The translations under genes and the position numbers were made by a program. The notes under the pieces were generated by a model. It saw only the letters and a list, made by a program, of their open reading frames with translations. It was not told the origin of the DNA and made no database searches. From Otatea glauca (taxonomy: Eukaryota; Streptophyta; Magnoliopsida; Poales; Poaceae): a stretch of 64,000 nt of DNA. The number at the start of each line of letters is the position of its first letter. The stretch's first letter is position 1. Shown piece by piece: positions 33,660 through 44,585 of this stretch. Location of the stretch: assembly GCA_036346275.1 (NCBI GenBank), contig CM070722.1, positions 20,483,336-20,547,335 on the forward strand, read 5' to 3'.

Positions 33660-34519
33660 TAAATTGCGGAATTTAAAGACATAATGTAAATGCGGAAAGT
33701 AATTTCAGAATTGAAAGGAAATTAGATTTTCATTTCTGGAAGGGAGAATTACAAAACCTCACAAACAAGTGGGCAAAGCTCAAAGGAGCACAAAAACCTC
33801 TGAACCTTCAGGAGGAGGAAGGCTACCCCTCCACCTCTATTTATACTACATTGGGTCACCCTCCACCTTGTATGAGTTCCTTCTAACCTAAGGATCAGAT
33901 CAAGGGCTAAGCATGTCTCACACACACAGCCATACAAGGGCAAACCCAACAAGCATACCGGGTTTTCTTGCATGCTTTTCAAAGCATACTACCTAGACCC
34001 GCTACTCTATCACCTAGACCGTGATCCGACAGCTCTCCTTGATCCGAGTAGTGTCTAGTTAGCATCTCGTCCATTCCTTGTCTTCTTAGCTTGCCACGAC
34101 TCCGTCTTCGATCATCTTCCGGTGATCCTCGACCGTCTGGACCTCCGGCACTCCTCATCTAGTCTCGGTCATCCTCCGCCTCACCATGATCTAGCACCGT
34201 CGTCTTGCAACAATCAAAAACAAGGAAAACCCTCACATAATAATGTTCAACAAAGATATGCAATAATAATAATCCAAAATCACATTTTAATTTCAATTTC
34301 GCTCAAAGGTCGGCACTACCACTCTGGATTCCCAGCGAAGACCCTATCTAAAATATAACTACCACTCCCCTAGACCGGTACTGCGGCCGACACTACCACT
34401 CACATGGCCGGTAGTGCCGCCCCTGGCATACACCAATCAAATTGCTTCAATTTGAAAATCCAATTCGAATCAAACTCAAACTCAAGCACCTCATGCTTAA
34501 ACACAACTCATCACCAACA
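33660..34519 (-). repeat. Copia LTR, truncated by CACTA
   Basis: The minus-strand start TGTTGGTGATGAG is preceded by 'gacgtctaacct'. The interior contains GGTAGTG/CCGGC-rich direct repeats (34310-34430). The far end of the LTR lies left of the CACTA element, outside the window. Confidence 0.6.
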
Positions 34520-35423
34520 AGGTTAGACGTCCACATGGTCTTTCAATCTCCCCATTGATGACTATATTGACAAACACCCAAAAGGCATAAATTTGAGTTT
34601 GAAAGAGAGAGAGGAAGAAAGCAATTTGAATGCAAAGCCAAACTTGGTCCAGAGAGAAAGAAATAAGATCTTGACCAAGTTGGCTAGAAATATTTTAGAG
34701 CAAAACAAAAAGAAAGGACAAGTTTTCCACAAATGCTCTAAAATCCAATAAAAACACACAAAAAGAATCAAGTATGCTTATGAGTGCTTATGATCCTGGA
34801 TGTTGAAATGATTCCTTTTCTACATTTTCTCCCCCTTTTGGCAATATAGGCATCAAGACTTCATGTTTTCTCCATATTCTCCCTCGTTGGATTAGCATGA
34901 ATGTATGAAATGCATCTAGAGAGCTTTGTAGATTATCCAAGTGATCATAATGACAAAATATGACACCAATCTAGGCAATTTCAGATTGGACTAAGCTAAG
35001 AAATGTCCAAGTGCAAATAACAAATTTTGCTAGCAAGCTTAGTTTTGAATATGTTATTTTTAGCAAGATTTGACAAGTGCAACACTTAGCATTAGTTTCA
35101 AAACTAGAAGCAAAGCCACTCAAAGGAGCAAATGGAAAACCTAGAGTTCAACTTACTCAACACTTTGGGGAATCTAGAAGTGCATACAAGGTCCTTTAAG
35201 CTCATTTTTTCAATTAATGCAAATTTTGGCTTTAAGACTTTAAAAGACATAGCGGGGTGTAAATGTTTGACATTATTTGCATTCTTTACCCACAAATGTT
35301 TTTTTATTATTTGCATTTTGCAAGTGTAATTGACTCAAGCATTGTCGACCATCTCAAGAAGAACTCTTAAGATGATGGTCTTGGTCATACATGATACATT
35401 CCAAGTTCCTCCCAGGTGTAATG
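34520..35423 (-). other. Copia 3' noncoding region
   Basis: No conserved reading frame. Two G-rich/A-rich purine tracts lie on the minus strand. The piece ends at 35423, where the CRM-like LTR begins. Confidence 0.55.
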
Positions 35424-36392
35424 TGATGAGGACATAACTCCTATGGATACAACTTTAACTCTTGGTCCAATAACACGAGCGCAAGCAAAACAACTCAATT
35501 ACAAGGTGAGCTTGTTACTCCTATGGATACAACTTTAACTCTTGGTCCAATAACAAGAGCCCGAGAATAACAACTCAATTACATGGTGAGCTCGTTCTTA
35601 GGTGATAAACTTGTTCTAATGAGAATGTGCGACTACATAATTTACCTTGTGATGTGTTGTTACTTAGGAGCATGGGAGAGGAGATACTAACTCAAGGATA
35701 CCTCATACACAACTTGAACACCTACAAGCCACATTCAACGAAAGTACAAGCCCAATTGATGCCGTCCGTGCACTTCAATTCGGACTACAACTCATCTCGG
35801 AGTAAGCTTGATAGCGCCGGACTAAAAAAGCCATAACTTCCTCATACGAAGTCCATTTGGGCTGAGCCACCACTCGTTGGAAAGCTTATTTCAAAACCTC
35901 TCTATTGGATACAAGCCCACCTCCATATTCATTCGGGAAGGCCTCCAAATCGAAGCAAAAAGTTGCTGCTGTTGCAGACTTTGAATCAGAATCGTTCATT
36001 GATCACTTTTTTTTGTAACTCGCCCTTATATATACTTAGCCACCGCTACTTTTAGGGTTAGGTTATTTTTCTAAGTTTGTTGTCCATTGCGTGTGAAACA
36101 CTTGTTCATCGGAGTAGTGTCGCAAGACCTGGTTTGGTGAAAGATATAACCTCAACTTTGATCTTTTTGAATTGTCAGATTGCTTTCTTTCTCGTTCTTG
36201 CTCGTTTCTTCTACTGCATGCAGGAATTAAACTTCGTGATTAGGTCATCCGAGCGTGAGCATGGTTGATAACGATAGGTGTGTGGGTGTAGCGATTGCAA
36301 GGATTCAATCTTCGCTGATTGGAAGCCCTTGGAACGCGAACATCTTCGTTTCGCAAAATTAGAACCTATCGGAAGATCGAGCCATTGTCACA
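35424..36392 (+). repeat. CRM-like left LTR (about 969 bp)
   Basis: Starts TGATGAGGACATAACTCC and ends near 'attgtcaca', five bases before the primer site. The first 400 bp encode a pol C-terminal tail ('GPITRARAKQLNY'-type, then 'VLLLRSMGEE' around 35655). An 80-bp segment is tandemly duplicated at 35441-35600. A TATA-like TTATATATAC lies at 36026-36035. The exact 3' border could be 2 bp shorter. Confidence 0.75.
36026..36035 (+). promoter_or_regulatory. TATA box in CRM-like LTR
   Basis: TTATATATAC in an otherwise mixed-composition stretch, about 360 bp before the LTR end, a typical place for the U3/R boundary. No other supporting motif noted. Confidence 0.4.
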
Positions 36393-36397
36393 TCAAG

Positions 36398-36409
36398 TGG
36401 TATCAGAGC
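36398..36409 (+). other. Primer-binding site of the CRM-like element (initiator tRNA-Met)
   Basis: TGGTATCAGAGC exactly matches the standard complement of the initiator tRNA-Met 3' end and sits five bases after the LTR. Confidence 0.9.
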
Positions 36410-37634
36410 TGCGTTGCCCGTTAGGTAATTCATATTTTCCCCATTGGTTAGTTTTCCATCCTCCTAGTGTCCAAAAAAAATGGCCCCAAAAATATTTGCT
36501 TTCGTCGTTGTCCTTGTTTCCGCTGTCCAAATCCCTTTGATCCTTTGCACATTCTTTCAGTTTTTGCTTTATTGAATTGTTGTCCCTTGCCGTGTCGGTA
36601 TGTTGCTGAGTCTAGATTGAGTCTTGTCCTGGTTGTAGTGGTCGAGTTTGTTTGCCGCGGAAATCCTAGGGAATCAGTTCATAATTTGAGTTCGAGAAGA
36701 AGAAAGGGTATAATCTATGATTTCCTCTGCACGAGACCAAGTCCTAGAGTTGTGGAAGGACTAAGAAGTGGATTTGTACATTTTCAAGTTGGTTTGACAA
36801 TTATTTCAAATTTTAGAACCGACTGGTGTCCTGTTTCGTGCAACGTTTAGTAAAATGGGCATAACTTTTGCATACAGACTCCGATTTGGGTGTACTTTTT
36901 TTGTTTCGAATAGGAAGACGACGTGCATATGAAAAATCCACACGTCTTTAGATCTGTACAATTTTTTACCCTCAAAATTGGCCTCTAAGACCGAGTTCTG
37001 GCCCCCAGAAGTTTCGATGCCATCTTCTTGTCATCCTTCGGTCATCTGTTTAACATTTTATCTTGTTCGAAAATGTGAGATTGTTGTTTTCCATCCTTTT
37101 TTGAGTTAAGAGGGATAGTATACCTCTGAGATAAAAAGAAAAAAAAACAGAGAGCCGCACCAAAAGAAGAGAAGAGAAAAAGGCCAGTGCAAAAAAAATC
37201 AAAAGCCGCACTGAAAAAAAAGCTTAGAAGTGCTGGAATCCTCTGTGTCCTTTGTATATTTGTGTGCTTCACTTTGCATAACTAGGTCTATGACGAGTTT
37301 ATGCTAGCAACACAGACTAGCTTGGGACGACCTTTCAGTTTTGCAATTTCTGATTTGAATTATTGCATAACCTTTGCTACTCATACATAGCCTTCCGAGC
37401 TCCAGTCTCTTCCAATTTAGTTGTAGGTTTACTTTGCAATCGCACACCCCACCATTGTCACAGGTTGTCACGAACCAGCCTACCAGATTGCACCACCTAT
37501 CACAGTTGGTAAGAAACTTGCAAGAGCTTGGTAAGAAGCTTGAGCGAGAGTGATCTTTACCCTTTGTCCACCACCTAGTAGTTGATAGGAAGAATATATA
37601 TACTCCTTTTTTTCCTTCTTGTCTTCTAATAATA
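36410..37634 (+). other. Leader of the CRM-like element
   Basis: Noncoding leader between primer site and gag. Purine-rich 'aaaaagaaaaaaaaac' and similar runs lie at 37130-37220. No RNA structure could be judged by eye. Confidence 0.5.
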
Positions 37635-38438
37635 ATGACAGGATCACATAATGAAATTCCAGATGTAGACGAATTTGTTGCAAAAATTGAGCTCTTGAAG
37701 TACGTGGAGGATCATCAAAGCGCGTTGAGAGGTATCGTCGCAAACCTCACCAAGCTTGTTCAAGACAATGAACATAGGATGGAGCAAATTGAGCGGAGCA
37801 TTGCCAACCTCGTCACCAGAATGGAGTACCTAGAGAGGCAGCCGCCTCCACCTGCAGATCCAGCACCTCCCAATGGAGGTCGAAGGGAGGGCAATCTTGC
37901 TGCCCCTATAGATGAAGAAGCATTCCCCGCTGACAACATAGAGGATGATGAAGGGGAAGAAAGTGTTGGCAATATGGATCAAGCTATTGAACGGAATGCC
38001 CATTTTTGTGATCGTTTTCGCCACAATTGTCATGGTATGAGAGGTAACAATGATAATGCTAATCGACATCATTGTAATATTAATGATGCATTTTCTAAAG
38101 TTAAGTTTGCCATGCCATCTTTTGTAGGTCATTCATTATAAACCGAATGAATATTTAGAATGGTAGTTATGTGTGGATCAAAATATTTCATGCTTCTTTG
38201 AAGTCCTGGAAGAACATAGAATAAAACTTGCCACTAGTGAATTTACTAACTTTGCATCATATTGGTGGCATGAAATTAAACAAACAGATAATGTCCCTAC
38301 CACTTGGAATGGTTTGAAAGAATGCATGCGAGTTAGATTTGTACCCTCATATTATGCTAGAGATTTATTGAATAAATTGCAGCGCTTGAACCAAGGTAAT
38401 AAGTCCGTAGAAGAGTATTATCAGGAGTTACAAATTGG
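37635..38438 (+). pseudogene. CRM-like gag, 5' part (before hAT)
   Basis: ATG at 37635 opens a 168-codon frame with a helical, likely coiled-coil N-terminus, a Pro-rich stretch ('PPPPADPAPP') and an acidic patch. A frameshift near 38140 moves to a second frame carrying the gag core ('EFTNFASYWWHEIKQ', 'RFVPSYYARDLLNKLQRL'), interrupted by a TAG near 38165. The frame is cut at 38438 by the hAT insertion. It would encode the particle protein; this copy cannot. Confidence 0.75.
38431..38438 (+). repeat. Target-site duplication of the hAT element, left copy (CAAATTGG)
   Basis: Eight bases directly before the terminal 'taggggtg', repeated at 44001-44008. An 8-bp duplication is the hAT hallmark. 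Confidence 0.95.
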
Positions 38439-38453
38439 TAGGGGTGAAAACGG
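38439..38453 (+). repeat. hAT terminal inverted repeat, left
   Basis: TAGGGGTGAAAACGG. It pairs with 43986-44000 with mismatches at positions 1 and 8. Confidence 0.9.
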
Positions 38454-39350
38454 TCGGAAATAGTCGGAAAACACTAAAACCATTTTTGTTTTCATATTTT
38501 TCCTCGGAAACGGTACCGGAATCGATAACTACGGAAACAAAAATGGCATCGGTAATTCAAAAATATCAGAAACGAAAATTCGATACAAAATATATATCGA
38601 TAACGATCGGAATCCGAAAAAGAGACCGGTAACATCGTAACGACATATACTACCAATTGACTTAAAAAAATTCACACAAATCGTACATCCACATAAAAAT
38701 TAGTAATAAATAAATATTTATAAATTTATGATGAACATACATTACCAATGTAAATGTATACAATAGCATAACTAGTCTAGAAGATCAATATATCATAATG
38801 CATAACGGCATAATCATTAAGCAACATCACATAGCACTTACATACAGGCATACATTAAAGCATTAAGCAACAGATTCACATAGCACTTACTGACTTACAT
38901 ACACGCATACATTAAAGTATTAAGCAACAGATTCACATAGCACTTAAAAGCAATACCTCACAAGCATTTCTGATTGTGATATCACACATTCCATACAGGC
39001 ATACATAGCATAAGATAGTCTCCACACGAGTCTTTACATCACATAGCATAAGATAGTCTCAATATCTCATATCAAATAATACATCACAGTTCAATAGTTC
39101 ATAGTTCACAATTCATACACGAGAAGAAAGAAACCAGTACAAGACAAAATACATCATCATAGTCATAGATTCATATAGTTTCAGTTTCTTCCTTCAATAT
39201 CACCAAATAGTAGCCAACTTACAGCCGGACCTCAGGTCCATCTTCATCATCATCTAGGTCTTCATCCTGCAGTTTTTTAGAGCAATATGTAGTTAAACTG
39301 CAGCTAATATTTTTTGCACAAATGAGAATAGAAAATGAAGAGAAATTAAC
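38454..39350. other. hAT subterminal and 3' flanking noncoding DNA
   Basis: AT-rich. Short direct repeats 'cattaagcaacagattcacatagcactta' (about 38858-38945) and several 'catagcat' units suggest tandem duplication. No coding potential. Contains the left AAACGG sites. Confidence 0.5.
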
Positions 39351-41695
39351 CTAAAGAGAAATATTACTAGCAATAGCCTCAAGATCCTCCAGATCACAAA
39401 CCATGGAAGGAACACTCTTACAACCTGGGAATATAAAGATCCATCGGTGCATTAGTAAAAGGGTAATGACTAATAAATTTTTGAACAAGTATAAGTTCAG
39501 ACTATAACCTTTTCTTGCTCCGGCTATCCAATCCTTGGTGCAAACAAGTGCTTCTACCATGCTAGGGTCAAGGCGAGTACGATATGGATCAAGTACACGA
39601 CCACCAGCACTAAAAGCAGATTCAGAAGCTACTGTTGACACTTGCAAAGCCAAGACATCACGAGCTAGCTGCCACATGATAGGATATTCATCTTTGTGGA
39701 CTTTCCACCATGCTAACATGTCAATTAAATGTGTGCTGATTACCTTTAGCAACCTTTAACAATGGGTGTACCAAGTATTTCTCTAAGTCACTTGTGTCAA
39801 TACAATCATCATCCCCTTGTGCATCAAATATGAAGCTATCAAGTTCATCATCTACACTATCCAAAAACATGTCAGCTGCGATCTTTGAGGAAGGTGCGAT
39901 TCTTTGAAGTTGAGGGTGCGTTGGAAGCATAGCATTGATACATCTTCTTCATAAAATCATTAAATTTATCAAGTTCAGCATGATAGGAATATGGGTACAA
40001 CTTCTTCAAGTAAAATTCTTCAATTTTCGTCTTGAACCTAGGATCAAAGATACTAGCCACAGCAAGAGAAATATTGGACTTCTTCCAGTACTTGTCAAAC
40101 TTTACCATCATAGTGTTTTCCATCTTATTAATAGTGGGATCACTACTATGGCACCAATCAGTAAGCACCAACTTAATCTCACAAAAACCTCTAAAAAATA
40201 AGTTGACAGTTGGATACAATGTACCAGAAAATAACTCAGTCAGATCAAAGAACTTTCTCAAGCATGGTAAAAGAGACTTTGCCATATCCCATTCTGTAGA
40301 GGAAGGTGAAATTTTCTCATACCTGCGACGTTCATATGACACAAGCCTCTCAAAGGCAGGCCTGTAATATAGGGCATCCCTCAAGATGGCATACGTTGAG
40401 TTCCACCTAGTAGGAACATCAAGTGACAGCCCAACCTTTGTGTCCATATTACATTCAGTAGCACGCTTTTGGAACTCCTCCCACTGCAATGGAGACCCCT
40501 TGACAGCTAGCACAAATGCTCTAATATTATGAATAGATGATGCTATCACACTCATACCATCTTTAGCAACCAAGTTTTAAATATGATTAGCACATCTAAT
40601 ATGAAAAAATAGACCATCATAGTTTAAAGGACTGTGCTTCTTGAGCTCTAGAATGACATTCTTGACAGCAACTTCATTTGCAGCAGCATTGTCTAGAGTC
40701 AAAGAGAACATTTTCTTCTCTATGAACCATTTCAACAAACATGAACTGAGGGTAAGAGACATATTCTCACCGGTGTGCCGACCCGAAACATGAAAGAAAT
40801 TGATAATTCGCTTCTGCATTTGCCATTCATCATCTACCCAATGTACGATGACACACATGTACCCTTTATTTTGATTTGATGTCCACATATCCATAGTAGC
40901 ACTCAAGCGGCAATCAAGGGTTTTGAAATATTTATACAACATATCCTTTTCTTGCAAGTAGAGATCCATTATTTCATTCCTAATAGTGACACAAGACTTT
41001 ATAGAAAAGCTAGGCCTCAAGGATTTAATAAAATCCACAAAGTATTCATGCTCTGCAATGTTAAATGGGTACTCATGCATGATAATAGCAATATAAAACT
41101 TCCTCAAACTAGCTGCTTCATCATATTTATATGGCTGAACAATAGATATACCTTTCTCATGATCTTTTTCTGATTTGAGTTGTTGCTGGCCCTTCACAAT
41201 GCTTTGATAATGCTTCAAATGAGACCAAAACCCAGTTTTTCCTCTATGGATTTCAGCCCTGCCTTTGCTGGTCTTGTTTTTGCAGCCCTTAAATTTGCAT
41301 TTGGCCCAAAGTTGCTTAACAGGTTTGCCATTCTTCTCCGCTACAACCGTGTACTTCTCGAAATATTGCCAAACATCTGAAGTGGACTTCTTTGGCTGCT
41401 TTGAGGGATGCTCCCCATCATCATCAACTTCGCCATCCCCATCCAAATTAATTGCTTGTTCTGGATTTGTACCCGATCTGTACAATGTTGGTGCAGGTGT
41501 TGCAGATGATGCAGACACACGAGTACCCTGGGCCTGACTAGTGTCTGCACATGGACTGATTGCATCCGACGTGGTGTAGCTTTGACTCTAAGGTTCAACA
41601 GTGGGGGCATCACAAGGCGCCGTTACCCCTAGCGGCTCCAGCAACATGCGCTTCTGTGGAGGTGAACGCATTGGCTTCTCGCTGCCACTGGCCAT
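39351..41695 (-). pseudogene. Ac-type hAT transposase with stops and frameshifts
   Basis: hAT transposases cut and paste the element in the nucleus. The likely start is MASGSEKPM at 41695, in frame with the main body. A BED-type zinc finger lies at about 41390-41220 ('AKCKFKGC ... HLKHY'). Catalytic Asp residues appear in 'TMDMWTS' (about 40890) and 'LTLDNAAAN' (about 40690), and the catalytic Glu in 'VASESAFSAGG' (about 39625), part of the C-terminal dimerisation domain. A last short exon (39424-39351) seems to follow an intron at about 39508-39425. Breaks: TAG at 41590-41588, TAA at 40576-40574 inside the 'CANHI-NL' motif, and frameshifts near 39890 and 39745. All three catalytic residues remain in the sequence, but this copy cannot make the protein. 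Confidence 0.88.
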
Positions 41696-43239
41696 GTAGT
41701 ATCAGTGTATCACTCAGGGGCTAGAAAAAGAGACGGGATAGAAGTGAACAACCAGGTCACAGTATATATGCAAACACGTTTACTGTCGAACAAATGTAAC
41801 AGCAATAGTATACTAAATTATCCCTTAAAAGAATACTATAGAAATCATAACTCTCTACTAATTTGTTGCTAGGACGAGGGTTCTACACCTAGAAAAAGGT
41901 CACTGTCGTTATATAAATCTGCCAACTTCCTGGGGAATCTCAACTTCAACATAAAAGAGAATCAGTTGGTATTGCTCAAGAGAAATACAAACATCAAAGA
42001 TATAAAAGCAACACATACAGTTTATAGCTTGTCAGATTCAAATTAGGAAATTCTGTCTGATGCTAAGAATAATATTGTGCAGTTATAAAAAAAGAGGAGA
42101 AAGTTATCTGTGCAAACTATTAAAGAAACCCGGCAAGAAAGGGGGGGGTTCAATTGTAGCAATTTTGTTCCAAATATATGCACTAGCTCATAGAACCAAG
42201 CAAAAAAAAAAGAAGTGCGCAGAAAAGTGTACTCGCATATGATACTGCTGTGCTTATAAAATAAAAAAAGTAACAGGCAACTTCCAACGAGTTTGTTGCT
42301 AACTACATACCAGCAAAGGAGAGAACATCAAACACAAACTTTGCAGATTACAAGATATGAAAGAGCTTTTATGCACTTGTGATCTATTAATGTCCACTGC
42401 ACCCTAAATGGAATAAATAACTACATAATAAATCTTATTACCTATATTGTTGTTTGTCAAATCCAGAGTTCTCAGGGAATTCCCCACTTGTAGAACTTCA
42501 TTTGGTATTACCTGCAAGGGAACACCAATATTAAACAACTCTGGAAGAAAAGTGCAATATCACAGTAAAAGAAGTGTAGAAAGGTACTCTTGTTCTTGTA
42601 GACACATCAAATATAAGTTGGCTTATATGCTAAACCTCTCAAATGTGATAGCTATATAATATAACAGACTTATATGAAGACAGACAACTGAACAAGCACA
42701 ACGGTGAACCCTACAAATTTCAATTATGTGCACCAGTGGTTTGCAATTCTTTAAGGTCAATACCGATACTTTTGTTTAGCAACAACATATATTGTCCGAC
42801 TGAGTTATGAGGGGACCCGCTTGTATTGGTGGCACATCCCTAAAATGCACGGTTTTGGAGTGTCATTTATCAAAAACTTCATAATTTTGCATTTCTTTAT
42901 TTTCAATCCTTGTACCAACAATGTCTACCATTTACAATGAAACCAGTAGTTCTACAGAGTATGTAGTATGCTAAACACTTATTTGTTAATTATGTCACCA
43001 ACAACTTTTCCACGAGAAATGAAAGCAATACACTTCCAAGTTAATTCATCACCACGGATGATTACATAGGCCTTTCTTCCACCTAGCAATTCTATGGAAC
43101 CAGGATACAAAGAAATGACCAAATTAACTTTGCTTGACCTGACACCTATGTAGCACCTTTGGAAAATCCCAATCGAACTGATTAATAGAAGAGCATCATA
43201 ATTCTTCTAAGAATCATGTAATAACTTCTAAGAATTAGA
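41696..43239. other. hAT 5' region, AT-rich (probable leader intron)
   Basis: About 1.5 kb of AT-rich DNA without a plausible frame lies between the transposase start and the GC-rich block. Its position suggests a leader intron, as in Ac, but I cannot fix splice sites. Confidence 0.4.
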
Positions 43240-43790
43240 TCTCAGGAGAGCTCAAATCGAAGATGCCACAATCGAAAGACGGGAGAGAATAGGGAAACCG
43301 GAAACGGTCCTAAATTTACAGAAAATGGACAGAGGCAGCGGACAAGGACCTTCAATCTGGCGTCCCGAAGGGCGACGATCCTGGTGGAGCCCCACCGCGT
43401 GACACGGTTGGCCGGCGAAGATGGCAGCGTCGGCACCAGCGGTGATGGGTCGGTGCGGCCGAGCAAGTGTGCAGTGTCAGTGCGTCGAGCGGGATGGCGG
43501 TGCCGCGCTTGCTGCTCGCCCGCTGTGGATGGCCGACGAGGGGAACAGCTGTAGGGATGGCTAGATGGCGTCGCCGCATCGGGGGTCGCCGGTCGGGGAG
43601 CGCTAAAGGCTGGAGCCGCCGTCAATGAGGGCGTGAGGTCGTGACCGTGAGGGAGGGGCGGAGGGCTGTGCGTGGCTGCGTGCGACTCGGCTGTGCGCCT
43701 GTTGATTTGTGTGATCCGTCGACTGTGGGCTTTAGGGTTTGTGTATGTGGGCTTGGACCAGTGTATTTGTGATCTGTGGGCTAGGACGAT
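43240..43790 (-). promoter_or_regulatory. GC-rich leader and probable promoter of the hAT transposase
   Basis: A sharply GC- and CpG-rich block upstream of the minus-strand transposase, unlike the surrounding AT-rich DNA. At 43725-43740 the minus strand reads 'acaaaccctaaagccca', containing the telo-box AAACCCTAA, and GCCCA-type elements sit close by. Maize Ac also has a long GC-rich leader. The long minus-strand open frame at 43242-43835 is Pro/Arg/Ser-rich, likely a composition effect, and I do not call it a gene. Confidence 0.4.
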
Positions 43791-43985
43791 TCCGATAATT
43801 ACCGACAGGATTTTTCGATTTTTTTCGAAAAGCAAAGGAAACGGTCGGAACTTGCTAAAACCGTTATCGTTATCATTTCCGACAAAAATTACCGATTTTG
43901 ATTCTGATTCCGAACATTACCGATACCAACACTTCTGGTCAAAAAATTTCGAAAACGGTTTTCGAAATTCCGGGATTTACCGATA

Positions 43986-44000
43986 CCGTTTTGACCCCTG
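43986..44000 (-). repeat. hAT terminal inverted repeat, right
   Basis: On the minus strand CAGGGGTCAAAACGG. It lies directly beside the right target duplication at 44001. Confidence 0.9.
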
Positions 44001-44008
44001 CAAATTGG
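44001..44008 (+). repeat. Target-site duplication of the hAT element, right copy (CAAATTGG)
   Basis: Identical to 38431-38438; the CRM-like gag frame resumes after it. Confidence 0.95.
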
Positions 44009-44585
44009 TATGTTGCGTTGTAAAGTGCAAGAAGATGAGGATTCAAAAATGACTAGATTTTTTGGGGGTTTTAATCGTGAAATTTGAGACATATTAGAGT
44101 ATAATGGTTATCATAATATCACTCGTTTATTTCATCTTGCTTGCAAAGCTGAAAGGGAAGTGCAGGGACGACAAGCTCGATCATGAGGTGTTACTTCTGG
44201 AGGATCTCCTCCAACTCGGGCCACACCTAGTGCGCCACCTATGACACCTTCTGCTGGTCGCTCTACATCATCTTTTTTTCGTGCATGTTCCGCTGATTCC
44301 ACACCACAACCACGTGCTCCTGCAGCAAGCAAATCAGCGATGGTGCAAGCACCGGCAAAGAGCAAGTCATCAGTTGCTTCCATGGGCAGGACACGTGACA
44401 CGCAGTGCTACCGCTGTAAGGGATGGGGTCATGTGATGAAAGATTGTCCAAATCAGCGAGCTCTCATTGCCAAAGATGATGGTGAGTATACTAGTGCTAG
44501 TGATGATGATGGAGTGGACAGATTTGGAGCTGAAACTTCTGAGAGGTATATGAGTATTGTAGCATAGCGAGTACTTAGTGCTCAA
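44009..44585 (+). pseudogene. CRM-like gag, 3' part with zinc knuckle
   Basis: Continues the gag core after hAT, then a Ser/Pro/Ala-rich linker (44190-44390) and an intact CX2CX4HX4C nucleocapsid knuckle (CYRCKGWGHVMKDC) at about 44405-44448. An acidic tail ends at TAG 44565-44567, at a site where CAG would restore reading into the protease segment. The knuckle binds element RNA for packaging. Confidence 0.8.

Larger units (their letters stand above)
33660..35423 (-). mobile_element. SIRE-like Ty1-copia, 3' part (partial LTR plus 3' noncoding region)
   Basis: On the minus strand an LTR begins TGTTGGTGATGAG at 34519 and continues left until the CACTA terminus at 33660, so CACTA appears to have inserted into this LTR. 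Outside the LTR, 34520-35423 is element 3' noncoding DNA, with purine-rich tracts such as 'aaaagggggagaa' (minus strand, about 34830) typical of SIRE/Maximus-type elements. The RT and RNase H of the same strand lie at 48056-49233, beyond the CRM-like insertion. The join is inferred from strand, order and the interrupting element. Confidence 0.65.
38439..44000 (-). mobile_element. Ac-like hAT transposon (5562 bp), complete ends, inactive transposase
   Basis: Ends are TAGGGGTGAAAACGG (38439) and, read inward from 44000, CAGGGGTCAAAACGG. They form an imperfect inverted repeat whose outermost bases differ as T/C, the same asymmetry known for maize Ac. AAACGG motifs, the known Ac transposase binding core, occur near both ends (38448, 38508, 43839, 43953, and inverted at 43986). 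A perfect 8-bp duplication (CAAATTGG) flanks it. The transposase gene is on the minus strand (41695-39351). The insertion interrupts the CRM-like gag. Confidence 0.93.

Noticed and set aside
33660..35423. A separate solo LTR or host sequence right of the CACTA end
   Set aside because: LTR start, purine tract, strand and later RT fragment fit a single minus-strand copia better.
43242..43835. 197-codon minus-strand Pro/Arg/Ser-rich frame in hAT
   Set aside because: It fits the GC-rich leader; no homology recognised and it overlaps the likely transcription start.
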